From Hoplostethus atlanticus (taxonomy: Eukaryota > Chordata > Actinopteri > Trachichthyiformes > Trachichthyidae), in NCBI GenBank assembly GCA_034670405.1, contig JAXDDX010000090.1:212501-276500 (forward strand): a stretch of 64,000 bases of DNA, written 5' to 3'. The notes beneath the pieces are model-generated. The model was given only the letters and a program-made list of their open reading frames with translations, did not search any database and had not been told where the DNA came from. Position numbers and translations under genes: made by a program. Of this stretch, positions 46,596 to 58,684 are shown piece after piece (position 1 is the stretch's first letter; each line of letters begins with the position of its first letter).

Positions 46596-47100
46596 ACACA
46601 GTGGTGCATCTGTGAACACACGAATTTCAACTTTTCCCCTCTGTATTTGCTCACAGAGAAATCCTTAACTACCCGTCTCGGGCACCGAGCAACACAGGCA
46701 TCACATTCAAGTGGCAAATGCAAACCCAAGGCTATCTTTAACAATCGCCCGCGGAGACAAATCTAAGATTGCCTCTTAATCTCCCCCAACCCTTTACTAA
46801 ATGATGAGCTATTATGTGCAAGAATATCTTTCGCTCTCCCTGGAGATCGGGGTGGGCTTACGGCATCAGGAATTGTTTCCCTAACACGAGAACCAGAGAA
46901 TCTACCTCACCCCTTGATATGTCACTTACTGGGAGGGGTGGGCAATTTGAGAGCGAGGCAAACAGAGAAAGTAGGAGAGAGAACAAGAAAGAGAGAGCAA
47001 GGGGGGAAGGGAGAGAGAAATGCTCATTTGGTTGGAGCTAAAATCACGCCACAAAGGAATTTGGCACATCTCAATCAGTTACACCTATTCCCCCTCCACA
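46596..47100. other. Single-copy-looking DNA
   Basis: 46620-46900 has balanced composition with no repeat landmark (TGGCAAATGCAAACCCAAGG includes an octamer-like ATGCAAA). 46960-47020 is GA-rich. Could be regulatory but nothing shows it directly. Confidence 0.3.
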
Positions 47101-47206
47101 CAAAAAAGCACACGCACACACGCACACACATGCACACACACACAAAGGGATTCCCTTGCCAAAGAGATTGCTGAAATACTAATCTGCCCTTCCAGATTTC
47201 AAATGT

Positions 47207-47208
<2 letters not shown>

Positions 47209-47263
<55 letters not shown>
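47209..47263. repeat. (GT)n microsatellite
   Basis: About 27 perfect TG units. A shorter CA-rich run at 47105-47145 lies just upstream, and a (GT)n at 47404-47439 downstream. Confidence 0.95.
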
Positions 47264-47265
<2 letters not shown>

Positions 47266-47535
47266 TCATGAAGAGGCAGCAGAAAGTGCCAAGGGAAAGA
47301 CCTTGTCGCTTCTAGTTTGATGCTGATATTTCACATCCCTATGTCTGTGTGCATGCGAGTGCAAGGATATATTTGTCGTGCATGGGAGCATGAATGTTTG
47401 TGCGAGTGTGTGTGCATGTGTGTATGTGTGTGTGTGTGCAAACACTTTGATCTCCGGAGCTCCCTAGAGTTAAGCTCTTCTCTGCCTGACTTCCATAAAC
47501 AGGCAGCCTGTCATGGCAGCCTCTTTCCGTAGAGC

Positions 47536-47610
47536 AAAGAGAGAGAGAGAGAGAGAGAGAGAAACAAAGAGAGAGGGGTTAGGGAGAGAGAGAGAGGAGG
47601 GGAAAAGAGA
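47536..47610. repeat. (GA)n-rich purine tract
   Basis: AGAGAGAGAGAGAGAGAGAG interrupted by AAACAAAG and GGGTTAGG. Minus-strand S-L-S-L frames result. Confidence 0.85.
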
Positions 47611-50600
47611 GAATTCAATGTGTTCCTGCCAACATGAATTCCGCGTACATGATGATGGTGCAGGTGATGATAAAAATCATGCTGGCAGATAAAGTGTGGC
47701 TGCTGCTGAAGGAGGGGGAAAACACAGTAACCGGGAACTGAACAATCTGACATCCAAGGACAGCAACAAAAATAACAACAACGATATTTTTATGATGCTC
47801 TATTGCTCCCTGAAGGAGAAATTCTCCACCGCAGATCAGGGCGACGTAACCTCACAGGATTTCTGGGTACTGAAGTTCAACGTTTTTCACACAGTTTCCT
47901 CTCGCTTCCATTTGCCATTATTAACCCTGCGGCCGTACTTTATCTAAAACAGCCAATCAGATCCCTATCAACTGAAAATTACCCTGCCCATACCCATGCT
48001 GATTGGTCCTTGTGCAAGACCAGAAAGCAGGGATATTTGATTATCATTTTTTTATGGCAGTGGTTCCAAAACCTGCCTTTGAGGCATCCTGTGTGTTTGT
48101 TTTTGTTAAATTCCACCTACAGCACACTTGAATCAACTTAATGAGGTCAAATAGCTGAAAACCATTTTTAAATTGACACTAGGGCTACTGAGAAACGTCC
48201 ACTGGAATCCTGTTAGCATTTTGTAGCAATGCTAGCGAATGGGGTCAGTTAGCCAGTATATGGTTTGGTAAATGCTCGCTAGCTGAACCCATTCTTTTCA
48301 CCTTCTGCCTTCTGCTGAGAACAGTACTGCCTGCAGCAAGATGTTTTCAACGTGAACGACAACAAATACCAAATCTGACATGATGTCCCAACACTATTTT
48401 GTCTGATATTGATGTGGCAAACAAATAAATCCAGGTCCATCTGGGTTAGCGGCTTAGTAAATTGCTTTACCTTGAGCCATGTTGAATGGAGCTATTACTA
48501 TTACCTTAATCTGATTATTCACAGTAGCTGGCGTACCATGTGCCGCTTGGGGCAGCAGGCGTTTGTCTCTCGTGAGCTCCTGTTAAACTTGCTTTTCGTG
48601 AAGCATGTGACTTCAGCTTGAACTGTGGTTCATCCAGTCGGCAGCCACCACAATGCCTCAACGAGTCGGCAGCCACCACAATGCCCCGCAGCTCCTTACC
48701 GTCAGCAAACATGATGAGACAAAAAAAAGATTTACCACATTGATAAGTCCAGGCATCTACCTTGGCATTTTGATTCTCTATTATTTTTGCTTCCAGCCAG
48801 CCATGTCAGCACTTTTGAGTCATTTTCAGTCTGAGCTTTTTGACGTTTTGACAGTGCGTTCACACCGAGCAGCGTTTACTCCTTTTGTTCAGCTAGTTTG
48901 AACAGGTCAGAACAAGATCATTTCAACTCAGGTGACACCAAAGAACCGCAGTGAGACGCTTGAAAATGCAGATTTCAGTCCTTCGTCGTTAGAAGTGAGA
49001 ATGTGGTTTTATAATTATAAGGAATTGGATGTTGACATCTGATAGCCAGCAGTTCTTCACGCTTGGAAAGCCTGGCATAACAAAATGAACTGGGAGCAAA
49101 CTGCAGTCTGGACTGATGCTCATATTCAGCTATTTCTTTGTGTGTTCTCAACTGGTATGAACTGCTACTTGTGAGTCCATGTGACTTTTGTTTACAAGGT
49201 GTTTCACTTGTGATAGGACAGTGTGAACTTAAACGAACCAAACACAAAGTAACACTATGGCCCCAGACAAAGCAAAACAAACTGTCCCTGGGTAAAACTA
49301 AAAATATGCACTTGTGGAGATGGCACCCAAATAAGCAGTCTAGGGTGATGATGCCCGCAATCCTGAAGTTGCATGCTTGCATTGAAGGCAGTTTCAGTGT
49401 ACTTACAAATGAACCACCACTCTTCCTATTTCTCTTCCTCTTTCTTCCTAAACCAATCATCAAAAACAATGGCCATGGTGCTTGTCGGAGGTACACAAAC
49501 AAGTTTCAAAGTGTGGTCAGACCACAAAAGCCACAAATCATAATGCCTGAAAAGAAGCAGCCAACGTTTTGTTTCCCCCAAATGAGCCACTTCTTTTTAA
49601 AGTGTGGGTTTCCCTTTAAATTACGTCCAATCCCGTTGCAGCACGATGTGCTTCCTAAGAAGAACCATCTGTGACAGAAGAATGTGAGACTTGGGAAAAC
49701 AGGGAGTTTTTCCCTTTTTTCCCTGAAAGGTTTTTTATGGTGGCTCGTGTTTTGCCAAACATTCCTACCGATGTGATTTACAGCAAAACCGTTTCCCTGG
49801 CCTGCAGGCTTTTATAGACATCCCTGTTTAAACATATTTTTGCATGTTTGTCTTTAAACAAGTGAAACTTTATTAAACCAGCAAAATTACCTCCCAAGGC
49901 AGTATGATAATTTGACTTAAAATATCCTGAAATAAGCATGAACGTTGTGAAGCATGAAGATAAATTCCCTTAGTGGGCTTATCATTGTTGCAGTGCATCG
50001 TATTGCAGTTCTCACCTTTTTACCATCGTTATGAAATTATGCTAAATTGGCCCAATGAAAAAAAAACTTGACCCTGGGGAATAAAATGCTTTGAAAATGC
50101 TTGGTTTTTGCAGCTAGATTCACTCATAAACGTTGTGTAATTGCTCCCTTTTTTCCTAAGTCCTCCAGGAAACACACACACACACACACACACATACACA
50201 CACACAGACACATACTGTATCTTGCTAAGTTCTTCCAGTTGGTCTTTCTGTGTCTATGTAGGTCACTGTTGTAAGCAGGCCATCTGGGCTATCACTGCCC
50301 TGGCAAAGTGTATCCATTGCTTAGCACCGTGTATGTGTGCGTGTGTGTGTGTGTGTATGCCTACATGATGCTTGCATGTATCTGTTTAAGACAGTATGTG
50401 CTGTTGCTATTTATAACCGTCTCTTTAGCCTCGCTTGGCTCTAATATTTCCACGGATGATTTTTTTTCGTTCACCATTGATTATCTTTCACTGTTTATAA
50501 ATATCACTGTAGAGTAGAACAGTGCAGAGACTAGTGAGGAAAAACACGGGGAGGGATACCCTGACATTTTCAATTTCAGACATTTGAATTTCTGCCTACC

Positions 50601-51842
50601 TTTCTCCACCTTGCAGCTAATGGTACAAATTGTTTTACAGAGGAAGGCTAATAATGCTAATGAGATGAAAAGCATATGTAGAGCCTGTTTTAAGACTACT
50701 CACCTCAAAACAATGTTTTAGCCTATCTTACATGGCAGGGATTATATAACAATACTGTGTCTTTTGTGAGTAATATTTTATTGTGGATAGAGAAGGACAC
50801 ATTAAACAAATATAGCAGTCAAATGCTAAAACAAGTAAATACAAAAGATTCAAATGGGGTTGCTCAGATTAGGTGTGCTTGAAAAGCAATCAAAATAAAC
50901 TAGTAATAATAATAATAATAAAATTGCTAATGCTGCTAATACGATACCTAACTCATTCTACCTAATAATGCTAATGCTAATAACAATAATCATCATCATC
51001 ATCATCATACATACATACCCTATATATTATATGTAGCATGGATACTTTACCTTCACTGTATACTGACAATATATAGATAATAATATTTTCCTACAATCAT
51101 ATATTATAGCATCCAACAAGATTTTTTATTTTTTTAAAAGGATACATAAGCAGATTTATATTCAAAAGACGATTGCATCTTTATGAGGCAGCTATTTCTT
51201 TCCATTCTAATTTCTCCAGTGTAATTTGCGGATCCATTTTAATCTTCCCATAACCCACCTTTGGGTCTCGGCCCAGACTCTGCAATATGAATTATTTGAA
51301 TAATAACATTCTCAACCTCCTTCGCCTGGTTTCTTACAACAAACACTCACTGAAGAGGTCAGACGTTCTTGTAAAAGCCTGATGCAGAATTTTCACGGTC
51401 ATATACATTTTAGATGTATTCAGGCAGGAGTAGCAGCATATTCACGAGTTTGAGCAAATCTTTTGCAGAGACAAAATACATGACTCTTGTGTTTAGCTGT
51501 CGCATACCTTTGGCCCTTGTGTTGAAAAGTCTGTCAGTTGGTTTGAGAGTTACAAAAAAAATTTTCCTCATGAATCAAATACATGAAATTCACCAGATGT
51601 CACATGAGAGGGGAACAGTTTGCATGGACTGCCGCCATATAGTGTAATATTGTGACATATATATAGCTAAATCTTTAAGACAACACATACTCTGGTATTT
51701 TACAATAAAGCACATTGCTGTATTGCTGTATTGCCTCTATGTATGTATGTAACATTAGTGTATTCTCCATAGAAGAGATGATGGCAGCTGATCAACTAGG
51801 GAGCCAGAGAGCTGAGATCACATTCAAGTTAACTGATCATTA
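47611..51842. other. Long gene-free region
   Basis: Apart from the duplication at 48637 and short CA, GT and CAT runs (50170-50215, 50338-50358, 50991-51018), I recognise no repeat ends or exons. The 175-178-codon frames at 48975-49674 lie opposite each other, have no domain-like pattern and no codon-usage signal that I can defend. Confidence 0.4.
48637..48685. repeat. 28-bp tandem duplication
   Basis: GTCGGCAGCCACCACAATGC occurs at 48637 and again at 48665, spaced 28 bases. Exact over 21 bases, so recent or gene-converted. Confidence 0.9.
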
Positions 51843-52140
51843 AAGGGGCAATAAGTAAGGTTTTTAATGCCCAATAGCACAAAATGACCATAATCTATAG
51901 CCAGGGGTTGATAGGTTGTTGATCAATAATTATTTGGCCAAGTACTGAGATTTCTGGCTTGCAAAACTCACTTTCTGGCACATACTGTGAGCCAGACCAC
52001 CAGGTAAATTAGTTATCCACTTAGTTATTTAGGCTCCTCTGTGATTTTAGACAGTGGAACATAATTGTGCTCAAGCAACTAGAGGGAGAGCTGCTACCTA
52101 ACATGGATTTCAAAGTGCAACACTCTCCAAACTTTAATAG
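51843..52140 (+). repeat. Possible MITE
   Basis: Begins TTAAAGGGGCAATAAGTAAG, a MITE-style end similar to the complement of 57505-57525 (TAAAGGTGCAATAAGCG). The right end is not certain. Confidence 0.35.
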
Positions 52141-52542
52141 TAAATCATATCAAAAATATTTGGACCGAAGCAATGTGTTCTTAATATGACTGAGTGTTGC
52201 ATCTCGAATTTCCCCCTCTTTGATTTTACACTATTCATCCAGGCCTGTCTGTGGTTTTTGCTTTTTCGGCTTTACCAGTCGAAAACCGAAACCTCAACCT
52301 GTTTCCTTTGAGAACTTTTTCTTGCCGCCCCAAACAACAACATTTATAATCATTGTATATGCAATTTTGCAGTGTTTTATCAGAAACTCTTGGTTTGCAA
52401 TTGTTATATCTAGAGAGTGTTTCATCCACAAGTTACAGTCAGTGGCGGTAATGTTTATTTTATTAGTTTAGTAGTTGTTACTCCCAATTCATTAACATGA
52501 TTAGTTCAAAATAAGACTGATGTATGGGTTTTCTTGTTGCAA
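52141..52542. other. Gene-free stretch
   Basis: Nothing recognised. Confidence 0.4.
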
Positions 52543-53146
52543 TGTCACGGGTTGGACCCAAATGCAGAGCCGAACTCAGAGTATGGAAAATAATGATTCT
52601 TTATTGAGGGATAATCCGGGGGGTAGGCTGGAGTGGAGGCAGGGGAAGGAGCAGGAGGCGGAAGCAGGGAGAAGCCGGGGAAACCGATGGTGGATGCAGC
52701 TGGCAAGGCAAGCAGGTGGTGAACAGGCAGGTAGACAGACAGGCAGGCTGGCAGACGGAGAGACGAGCTGATGGGTTGGGTAGCAAGCAATGACCCTGAG
52801 GCAGATGAGAACAGAGTTAACGAGACGTAGAGAAAACAAGAGTTAAACTAGACCACACAATTCTAGGAGCCGGAGACGCAAAATACCACAGTGGCTGAAT
52901 CAACAATCTGGCGATGAGTGGGAGGAAAGCCGGGGTTTTTGTACTGGCGGTGATGGTTGATGGATAGCAGGTGTGCGGGGTAGAGCAGGTGAGCGGGAGA
53001 TGGTGATGAGCCAAGGAGGAGCCGGAGCCGGAGTCTGAAGCCACGCCCGCCAACACAAACACACAGACAGACAGAGACAGACAGGTAGAGACACAAGGGG
53101 GAGGGAGAACACAGGGAACACTGGTGGCACGGCCGAGACCATGACA
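52543..53146 (-). mobile_element. LTR-like element, 604 bp
   Basis: Read on the minus strand it runs TGTCATGGTCTCGGCC ... AACCCGTGACA, with TGTCA/TGACA tips. A possible TATA-like AGTACAAAAACCCC lies mid-unit and a poly-A signal CAATAAAGAATC about 60 bases before the end, where R-U5 should be. The closing words (CATTTGGGTCCAACCCGTGA) are ones I associate with fish Gypsy-type LTRs. No flanking duplication is visible (TTGCAA against TTTCTA), so this is either a recombined solo LTR or mis-bounded. Frames on both strands are not genes. Confidence 0.6.
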
Positions 53147-53156
53147 TTTCTAATAT

Positions 53157-53542
53157 AGGGGCTGATATTGGCCTTTTATTAAAAATCAAATATCAGCCAG
53201 TCAGTGTCTGATGTGATAGATATGATGCAGTTTGATTGATTCCACATTTATTCTAAAACTGATCAATACTACACTGGTTGTCTATGGGAAGCCCTTAACC
53301 CGAAATGCTTCTGATGTGACATCTTGATCAGATTCCACACAAGTATGCATGAATACATTTTATTAGTAGTAGTAGTTGTAGTATTATGATACCAGGGTTT
53401 TAGTGTCCTTATCATTTTTTGTAACCTTTTGGCATGAAAATGGTCAAATAAAGATATTAGCTGATATCAGCTATCTCCAGCTTCAATCCAAAAATATTGG
53501 CATTGGTATTGGCCTTCGAAAAAAACTCATTTTGATCGGACC
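53157..53542 (+). mobile_element. Dispersed 390-bp family, best full copy (J)
   Basis: The 386-base unit AGGGGCTGATATTGGCC ... TTTTGATCGGACC is flanked by the 7-base direct repeat CTAATAT (53150-53156 and 53543-53549), consistent with a target duplication, and possibly 8 bases with one mismatch, as hAT elements make. Ends are weakly inverted (AGGGGCTGATA versus GGTCCGATC). It has no coding frame. It starts four bases after the LTR-like unit. This copy defines the family used to call the other fragments. Confidence 0.7.
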
Positions 53543-53819
53543 CTAATATCTGCTACACTGTAGATGAGCACTTCTGGTCTTTGTGTTCTCTATTTTGGAA
53601 CTGCCTCTCACATAGGCAGCGGTGCTCCATCTGTTTCTGTATATTTTCCTTACTTTAGTGCTGAGCTAAGGAACGCAAACGGCTACCGGTCTGTGAAATT
53701 ACCTTAACTTTGTCCACTGTGCATCATCCACCACACACACACACAGAAACACAAACACATACATCTTCACAGCCAATGGCATGAGGTGGTGAAACAGGAA
53801 TAGAGAAGTCAGGGCTGAG

Positions 53820-53831
53820 CACACACACACA

Positions 53832-53881
<50 letters not shown>
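53820..53881. repeat. (CA)n microsatellite
   Basis: About 30 CA units with one CATA interruption. Confidence 0.95.
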
Positions 53882-53882
<1 letters not shown>

Positions 53883-55846
53883 TGCTGATTTTGTTCTCTC
53901 CCTCTTTTTTTCTTTCCCTCTCTCAGTGTTTGTGTGTAGGTGTGTGGAGGTTTATGTTATGCTTTTTCTATTTCTTCTACGTGTGGTCTAGTTTACCCTG
54001 TGGTCATCACACACCCACACACATGACATAAGTGTATGTACTGTATGTGTGTGAGTGTGTATGTGTGTGTATGAGTCACTGAATATGAACTTACTACCCA
54101 GATTCCCTGGCAAGTGGCCAATCTCTCACTCCCTCTCTCCCTGCCAGAGCCAATTTCATGCTCTCCCCAGCCTTCGTTTGCCAATCAAAGAGCGGGTAGG
54201 TGAAGTGACCTATGCAAAAAACTGGGTTCAATACTCAAACGGTACTATTGCCATGGCTTCAGGGACATTTGCATGTATTTACATGTTATTTAGATGCATT
54301 TTCAAGTGAAAGTCCCTCGTTTTCACACAGATAGAACATTCCGTTTATTTGTAATGGATATTCCACTCATCCACAGCAATCCCTATCCCTATAGGTGCAG
54401 CGCTAGCTAAGTGTCATTATGTTATAATATAAATCAAGACATAGTCGAAATGTAGCTTGGGAGAGGTATTTTCTGCCAGCCAAGCCTATTACAGCCTCGG
54501 TACTAGAAGTCTCACTACGAGAGCCTGGGAACACGACTGCTGCTGCCTGAAAAGGGATTGGAATCGATACAGGAGGAGGATATAGAGCAGAGGAAAAAGC
54601 ACAGTAAGATGAATCTGTGTGTGTGTACAATTTGAAACTGCAGGTACGGAAAATAGTGAGAGGTTGAGCGGAGCAGTTAAAGAAGCATTGAATGACATCA
54701 ACACAAAAAAGAAGCCAAGTAGGCAAAGCATTATTATTGTGGCAATTTTTGTTCTAAGCACCCATCTGAAAATAAATGCCGCCCACATAAACAAAATGAT
54801 TGTTGGCATAAAAGTGAAATGCACAATGAATAACATTTCGCTCACAAAATGACATTTTTTAGAATGAAATCTGTGCTGTCAAAATATTGAGTTTTTCTTA
54901 AATGGAATGATACCTTTAAAGTGTGCACTTTGGTTTATGGTTGTGTGTAAAATGTGTATATCCTTTTTTCAGCAATTAAGATAAACGGCTTCCTTTTCTG
55001 ACCGACAACCTTGTAATTTTGAAATTATATGTTTCTCTCACGGCCTTCACGGGGCCCTATGAAGCACTTGTGAGAGACAGAAAAGATGCTGAATTTTCGA
55101 GAAAAGACTGCATGCAATCAGAATCAAGAACTGGGCATGAATTGTCCTTTATTTATTCCAAAGAGTTTAAATAAACCCGAGTCAAATCAAATTAAAAACA
55201 TTCCCAACGATCGGTTTCAGAAATATGCACCAATTTGAAGTGGATAGGTCGATTACAGTGCTTTTTGTAGGACGGATGCCCGGTCAGATTGCTTTTTGTG
55301 GTTAGCTTGCGAGTACAGAGTCACCAATCACATCTGCAGGCTGCGGTCAGTGGAGTCGGACCATTCCAGTCTGTCCTTCATGTTTGTTCTTCAGTTGACA
55401 CTGGAAATGATGCTCCAACTGGGGAAGGAAAGAGAGTTAAGAGAGTTTCTATCTCTTTAGGAGGTACAAATTCCAACATATTTATTGCCGGCTTGATGAA
55501 AGCTGCATTTGGAAATACAGCCAAGTTATTGATCAGAAAGAACTAAAACGAAGAAGCAGGGGAATGGGGGGTTTACTGAGGTACGATCTACTATACAATC
55601 TGAATCATCACAACTACATATCACAAATGAAAAGCAACAAAAAAAATCGGTGTATTTTATATCTGACATGTCACATGGGTCCTCGGCTTAAACGGACATG
55701 GCAGTAGTGAATCCAAGTGTTTTCAGTCATTATAATGTCACACACCGCTTCCTTCCTGTGGGGTAACTGGGCAAGTTCTGTTTTGGCTATGCTCAGCTGG
55801 CTCTGGGAACTGGGAAGCTGGACTGGGAGGCCCTCTCTTTGGCTAA
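53882..55846. other. Gene-free stretch
   Basis: GT run at 54044-54070. The frame at 55289-55546 ends GGTNSNIFIAGLMKAAFGNT and I do not recognise it; it has no splice context. 55100-55550 is otherwise free of repeats. Confidence 0.4.
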
Positions 55847-55851
55847 CACCC

Positions 55852-56470
55852 TGTGGCGGACTGGGGGGAGGGAGGGTGGTAGGTTCGGCTGGACTCAGCG
55901 GCTGCGGCCAATTAAAGCTGAGTGCAGCCGGGCCTTTTTAACCTGTGGGTGAATGTGTGAGCGGGAGGGACGCGCCAGTGTGAGAGGCTGGCGGCGTGGA
56001 TGCGGGAGCCGGCGGCGATCGGGAGGATCGAGGGCCGGCAGACCGGAGGAGCGGAGAGCTTGCCAGCAGCAGCCGCGTCTGAGCGGGGTCCGCGGCTGGA
56101 GTGCCGGGACGGAGGCGAGGGCGCGAGCTGCGGGACGGAGTGGGAGAGCGCGCGTCTCCCTCCGCGGCGACAACCGACGGAGGTCCCCGGGGGTGCAGTC
56201 GGGAGCCGCCTGCAAGAGCTGGTGACAGTCGGGGTTGGGGCGGGATGCCCCTGCAAGCCTGGCAGGCTGGCCGGCTTTGGGGTTCCGCGGCTGACCCGCC
56301 GGGGAGGACTGAGGTGCGTCGGCGGAGGGAGACGGCGCGACCAACTGCCGTCAACACCGGGGCCGGGTTTATTGAGTGTTGGTGAATAAAACGGCCCTGC
56401 TGGCCCATTAACTCTCCCCTGCCTATGTCTCTGTCTGTCAAGGACCCCGGTTATGTGGCACCTTGCCACA
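55852..56470 (+). mobile_element. Solo LTR, GC-rich, 619 bp
   Basis: TGTGGCGGACTGG ... CCTTGCCACA, with TGTGGC tips inverted at the end, flanked by the exact 5-base duplication CACCC (55847-55851 and 56471-56475). A weak promoter-like AATTAAAGC and CCTTTTTAACC lie near 55913-55940. AATAAAACGG near 56384 is the poly-A signal, placing the last ~80 bases as R-U5. The centre (55960-56350) is very GC- and CpG-rich, unlike its neighbours. Several long frames (up to 413 codons on minus) exist only because GC-rich DNA has few stops. Five-base duplications fit Gypsy-type LTR elements. No internal retroelement genes remain. Confidence 0.8.
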
Positions 56471-56589
56471 CACCCTCTGCAGGCAACGGGCCTTCCAGGT
56501 GGATGGCGGGGAAAGGGGGAATAATTACAGGTTACAGATTGTTTATTTTTTGGTGTCAAACAAATTAGATTAGATATAAGATAGTTCAC

Positions 56590-57262
56590 GTGCATAAGGA
56601 AATTGAAAGGAAAAGAAGTGAAAAAACAGGAGTTTCCAAAACTGGAGTTCAAAAAATGATTGCAAGATAAAGAGAAAATGGGACTCCTAACAACCTGGTA
56701 GACCATGGAAACTATCACCATCAGATAGACAGTACTTTCATTTTTGAGAGATAGCTTCACTCTTGCTTCAGATCTGAAAAGAGGTGTTTCTGTCGATCCT
56801 TCCACTGTGAGAAGACAACTCAATGCTGTGGGTCTAAACGGATGTGGAGCTGTCAAAAAGATGAGAAAAGGAAATAGACAACAGAGTAGAAAATTTGTAC
56901 TGGAACACCAAAACTGGACACCTGAGGTGTGGAGTAAGGTGTTATGGACTGATGAGTCTAAATTTGAAATTCTTGGAAGTAACAGAAGGCAGTATGTATG
57001 CCGCCGAAGCAATGAAAGACTCTGGGAACCATGTCTACAGCCATCAGTCAAGTATGGTGGAGGATCAGTGCAAGTTTGGGATGTATAACAACATGTGGAG
57101 TTGGGGATTTGTTTTTGATTGAAGGCATCATGAAGGCTGATGAATACAAACAAATCTTAATGCGTCGTGCAATACCCTCTGGAAAACACTTGATTGTGGA
57201 CAAATTCATTCAACAGCTTCGCTGCCGTTGCCTCTCCGAGACAGCAACTGTGGGATAAACAA
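56590..57262 (+). pseudogene. Tc1-like transposase remnant
   Basis: The broken frame includes VQKMIARKRE-like N-terminal sequence, the longest open part being 56744-57088: RGVSVDPSTVRRQLNAVGL (second helix-turn-helix), then VLEHQNWTPEVWSKVLWTDE, where WTDESKFEI holds the first catalytic Asp, and KYGGGSVQVWDV. It shifts frame at about 57080 and 57110 and continues as GVGDLFLIEG and IMKADEYKQIL, LMRRAIPSG. The distal catalytic D and E segment and both terminal repeats are missing, so it is dead. Confidence 0.75.
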
Positions 57263-57530
57263 AATAAAGTTGTAAAAGGTAGTTCTATCAACGGGTAATC
57301 ACTGTTTTTATGGGCCAATCTCAAGCTAAGAATGAGGTAGCTGGACCTGGTTAACAGCTAACGTTAGCGTTGTAATAAAAACTGCCTTAATGCCTTTTGT
57401 CCCTTGTTGACCACCATAGGCTGGTAAGCGTGGGCAAGGGGAGGTGGAATGTGTTCAAAGCCTCAACTTTGTTTTGACTCAGTAGCCCCCTCTATTGGCA
57501 AGAAAAATCGCTTATTGCACCTTTACGATG
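57263..57530 (-). repeat. Possible MITE end, minus strand
   Basis: The complement of 57505-57525 reads TAAAGGTGCAATAAGCG followed by TTCTTGCCAATAGAGGGGGC, a common fish MITE end. The second end was not found. Confidence 0.35.
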
Positions 57531-57867
57531 ACACATACTTTTAACAGTAACGCTTAATGTGCATTACTGTCATTTTTTGTACAAGTAGGTGACACTTTCG
57601 GTATAATGGTATATATCTAATTTCGGAAAGAAACTGAAAGTGTCTGTTCCTTGGCCATCTTTTAATCAAACTGGGAAATGATCAGGTATACCTCTCCAAG
57701 CTGTTTTCTCTTTGAGTACGTTGTTCTCTTCCCGTAGGAGCAAATTCTTCTGCTGAAACGTCTCCAACCAAGTGCAAAATTAGATTGTTTTTCCCCAAAC
57801 AAGTAAGGTTAGAGCAAAATGCCATCTCGCGTTTTTATAACTAATCTTCAAGTATTTCTGCTTCTTT

Positions 57868-58110
57868 AAAGCTGCAATATGCAACTTTTTTCACATTAAA
57901 TATGATCTATTCTACATTATCAGTGTGTGTTCATGCCTAAATCCCTCCCATGTGCCTGAAATTGGCTTTTCAGTGATGGGACATTTTAGGCCGTGTACCA
58001 TTTGCTGCGGGCGCGTCATATGAGCGTGGCCAGGGGTGAGCCTTTTAAAACACTATAATGGATTAAAAGTTCTAGTTATTAAGGAGAGTGAAACTACAAC
58101 ACAAACCAAC
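57868..58110 (+). repeat. MITE-like fragment
   Basis: Begins TTTAAAGCTGCAATATGCAA, a frequent terminal sequence of fish non-autonomous hAT elements. The opposite end is not present. Confidence 0.45.
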
Positions 58111-58684
58111 AACAGTGAAGTAAACTGGTGATGAATTGGTTTTATTTCAGACTGTAGTTAGCGTTAAATCTGCTCTGCGAATTCACACAAATTCAAGTGT
58201 GTACATTGGGAGGTATTCCTCTTGTAGTAGCAGGATGAGTTTCCAGAACTGGCCCGGGTACTGCTCCATCAAAGCAAAAACAGGTAACATTTACTTTACA
58301 TTTTAGTCATTTAGCTGATGTTCTTATCCACAGCCACTTACAATTACCACCATAGTAGAGTAAGCTTCAATACCTAGAACCCAACATTACAAGCAACCAG
58401 TATATATTTATCGCAATATGAGAGGGAGTGCTTTATCTCCGTAATTGGCACCAGTGTGCTGCTGCAGTTGTAGGAAGGAGGCAACAGGCAGAGTGTGTTA
58501 CTGCTTACATACAACATTTACAACATTTGTACAACAGTATCAAATAATAAAAAAGATACACGCCTTGGGTTTTAATGTAATAATACCGTTATAAAAAACT
58601 TGGTATATCGCAATTGTAAGCACTCATGGTACGCCGGTTGGAAACAAATGACAAACAGAGGATATTTCAAACAGGACTCGCAAC
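58111..58684. other. Gene-free stretch with old L2-like 3' end at 58298-58350
   Basis: TTAGTCATTTAGCTGATGTT then CTTATCCACAGCCACTTAC is a diverged L2 3' end. Nothing else recognised. Confidence 0.45.

Noticed and set aside
48975..49674. 175- and 178-codon frames on opposite strands
   Set aside because: Mutually overlapping, no recognisable domain, no splice-site pattern or conserved motif visible.
55895..57153. 149-, 167- and 413-codon frames, mostly minus strand, over the GC-rich block
   Set aside because: They run through a solo LTR and the opposite strand of a Tc1 remnant; open because GC-rich DNA has few stops.
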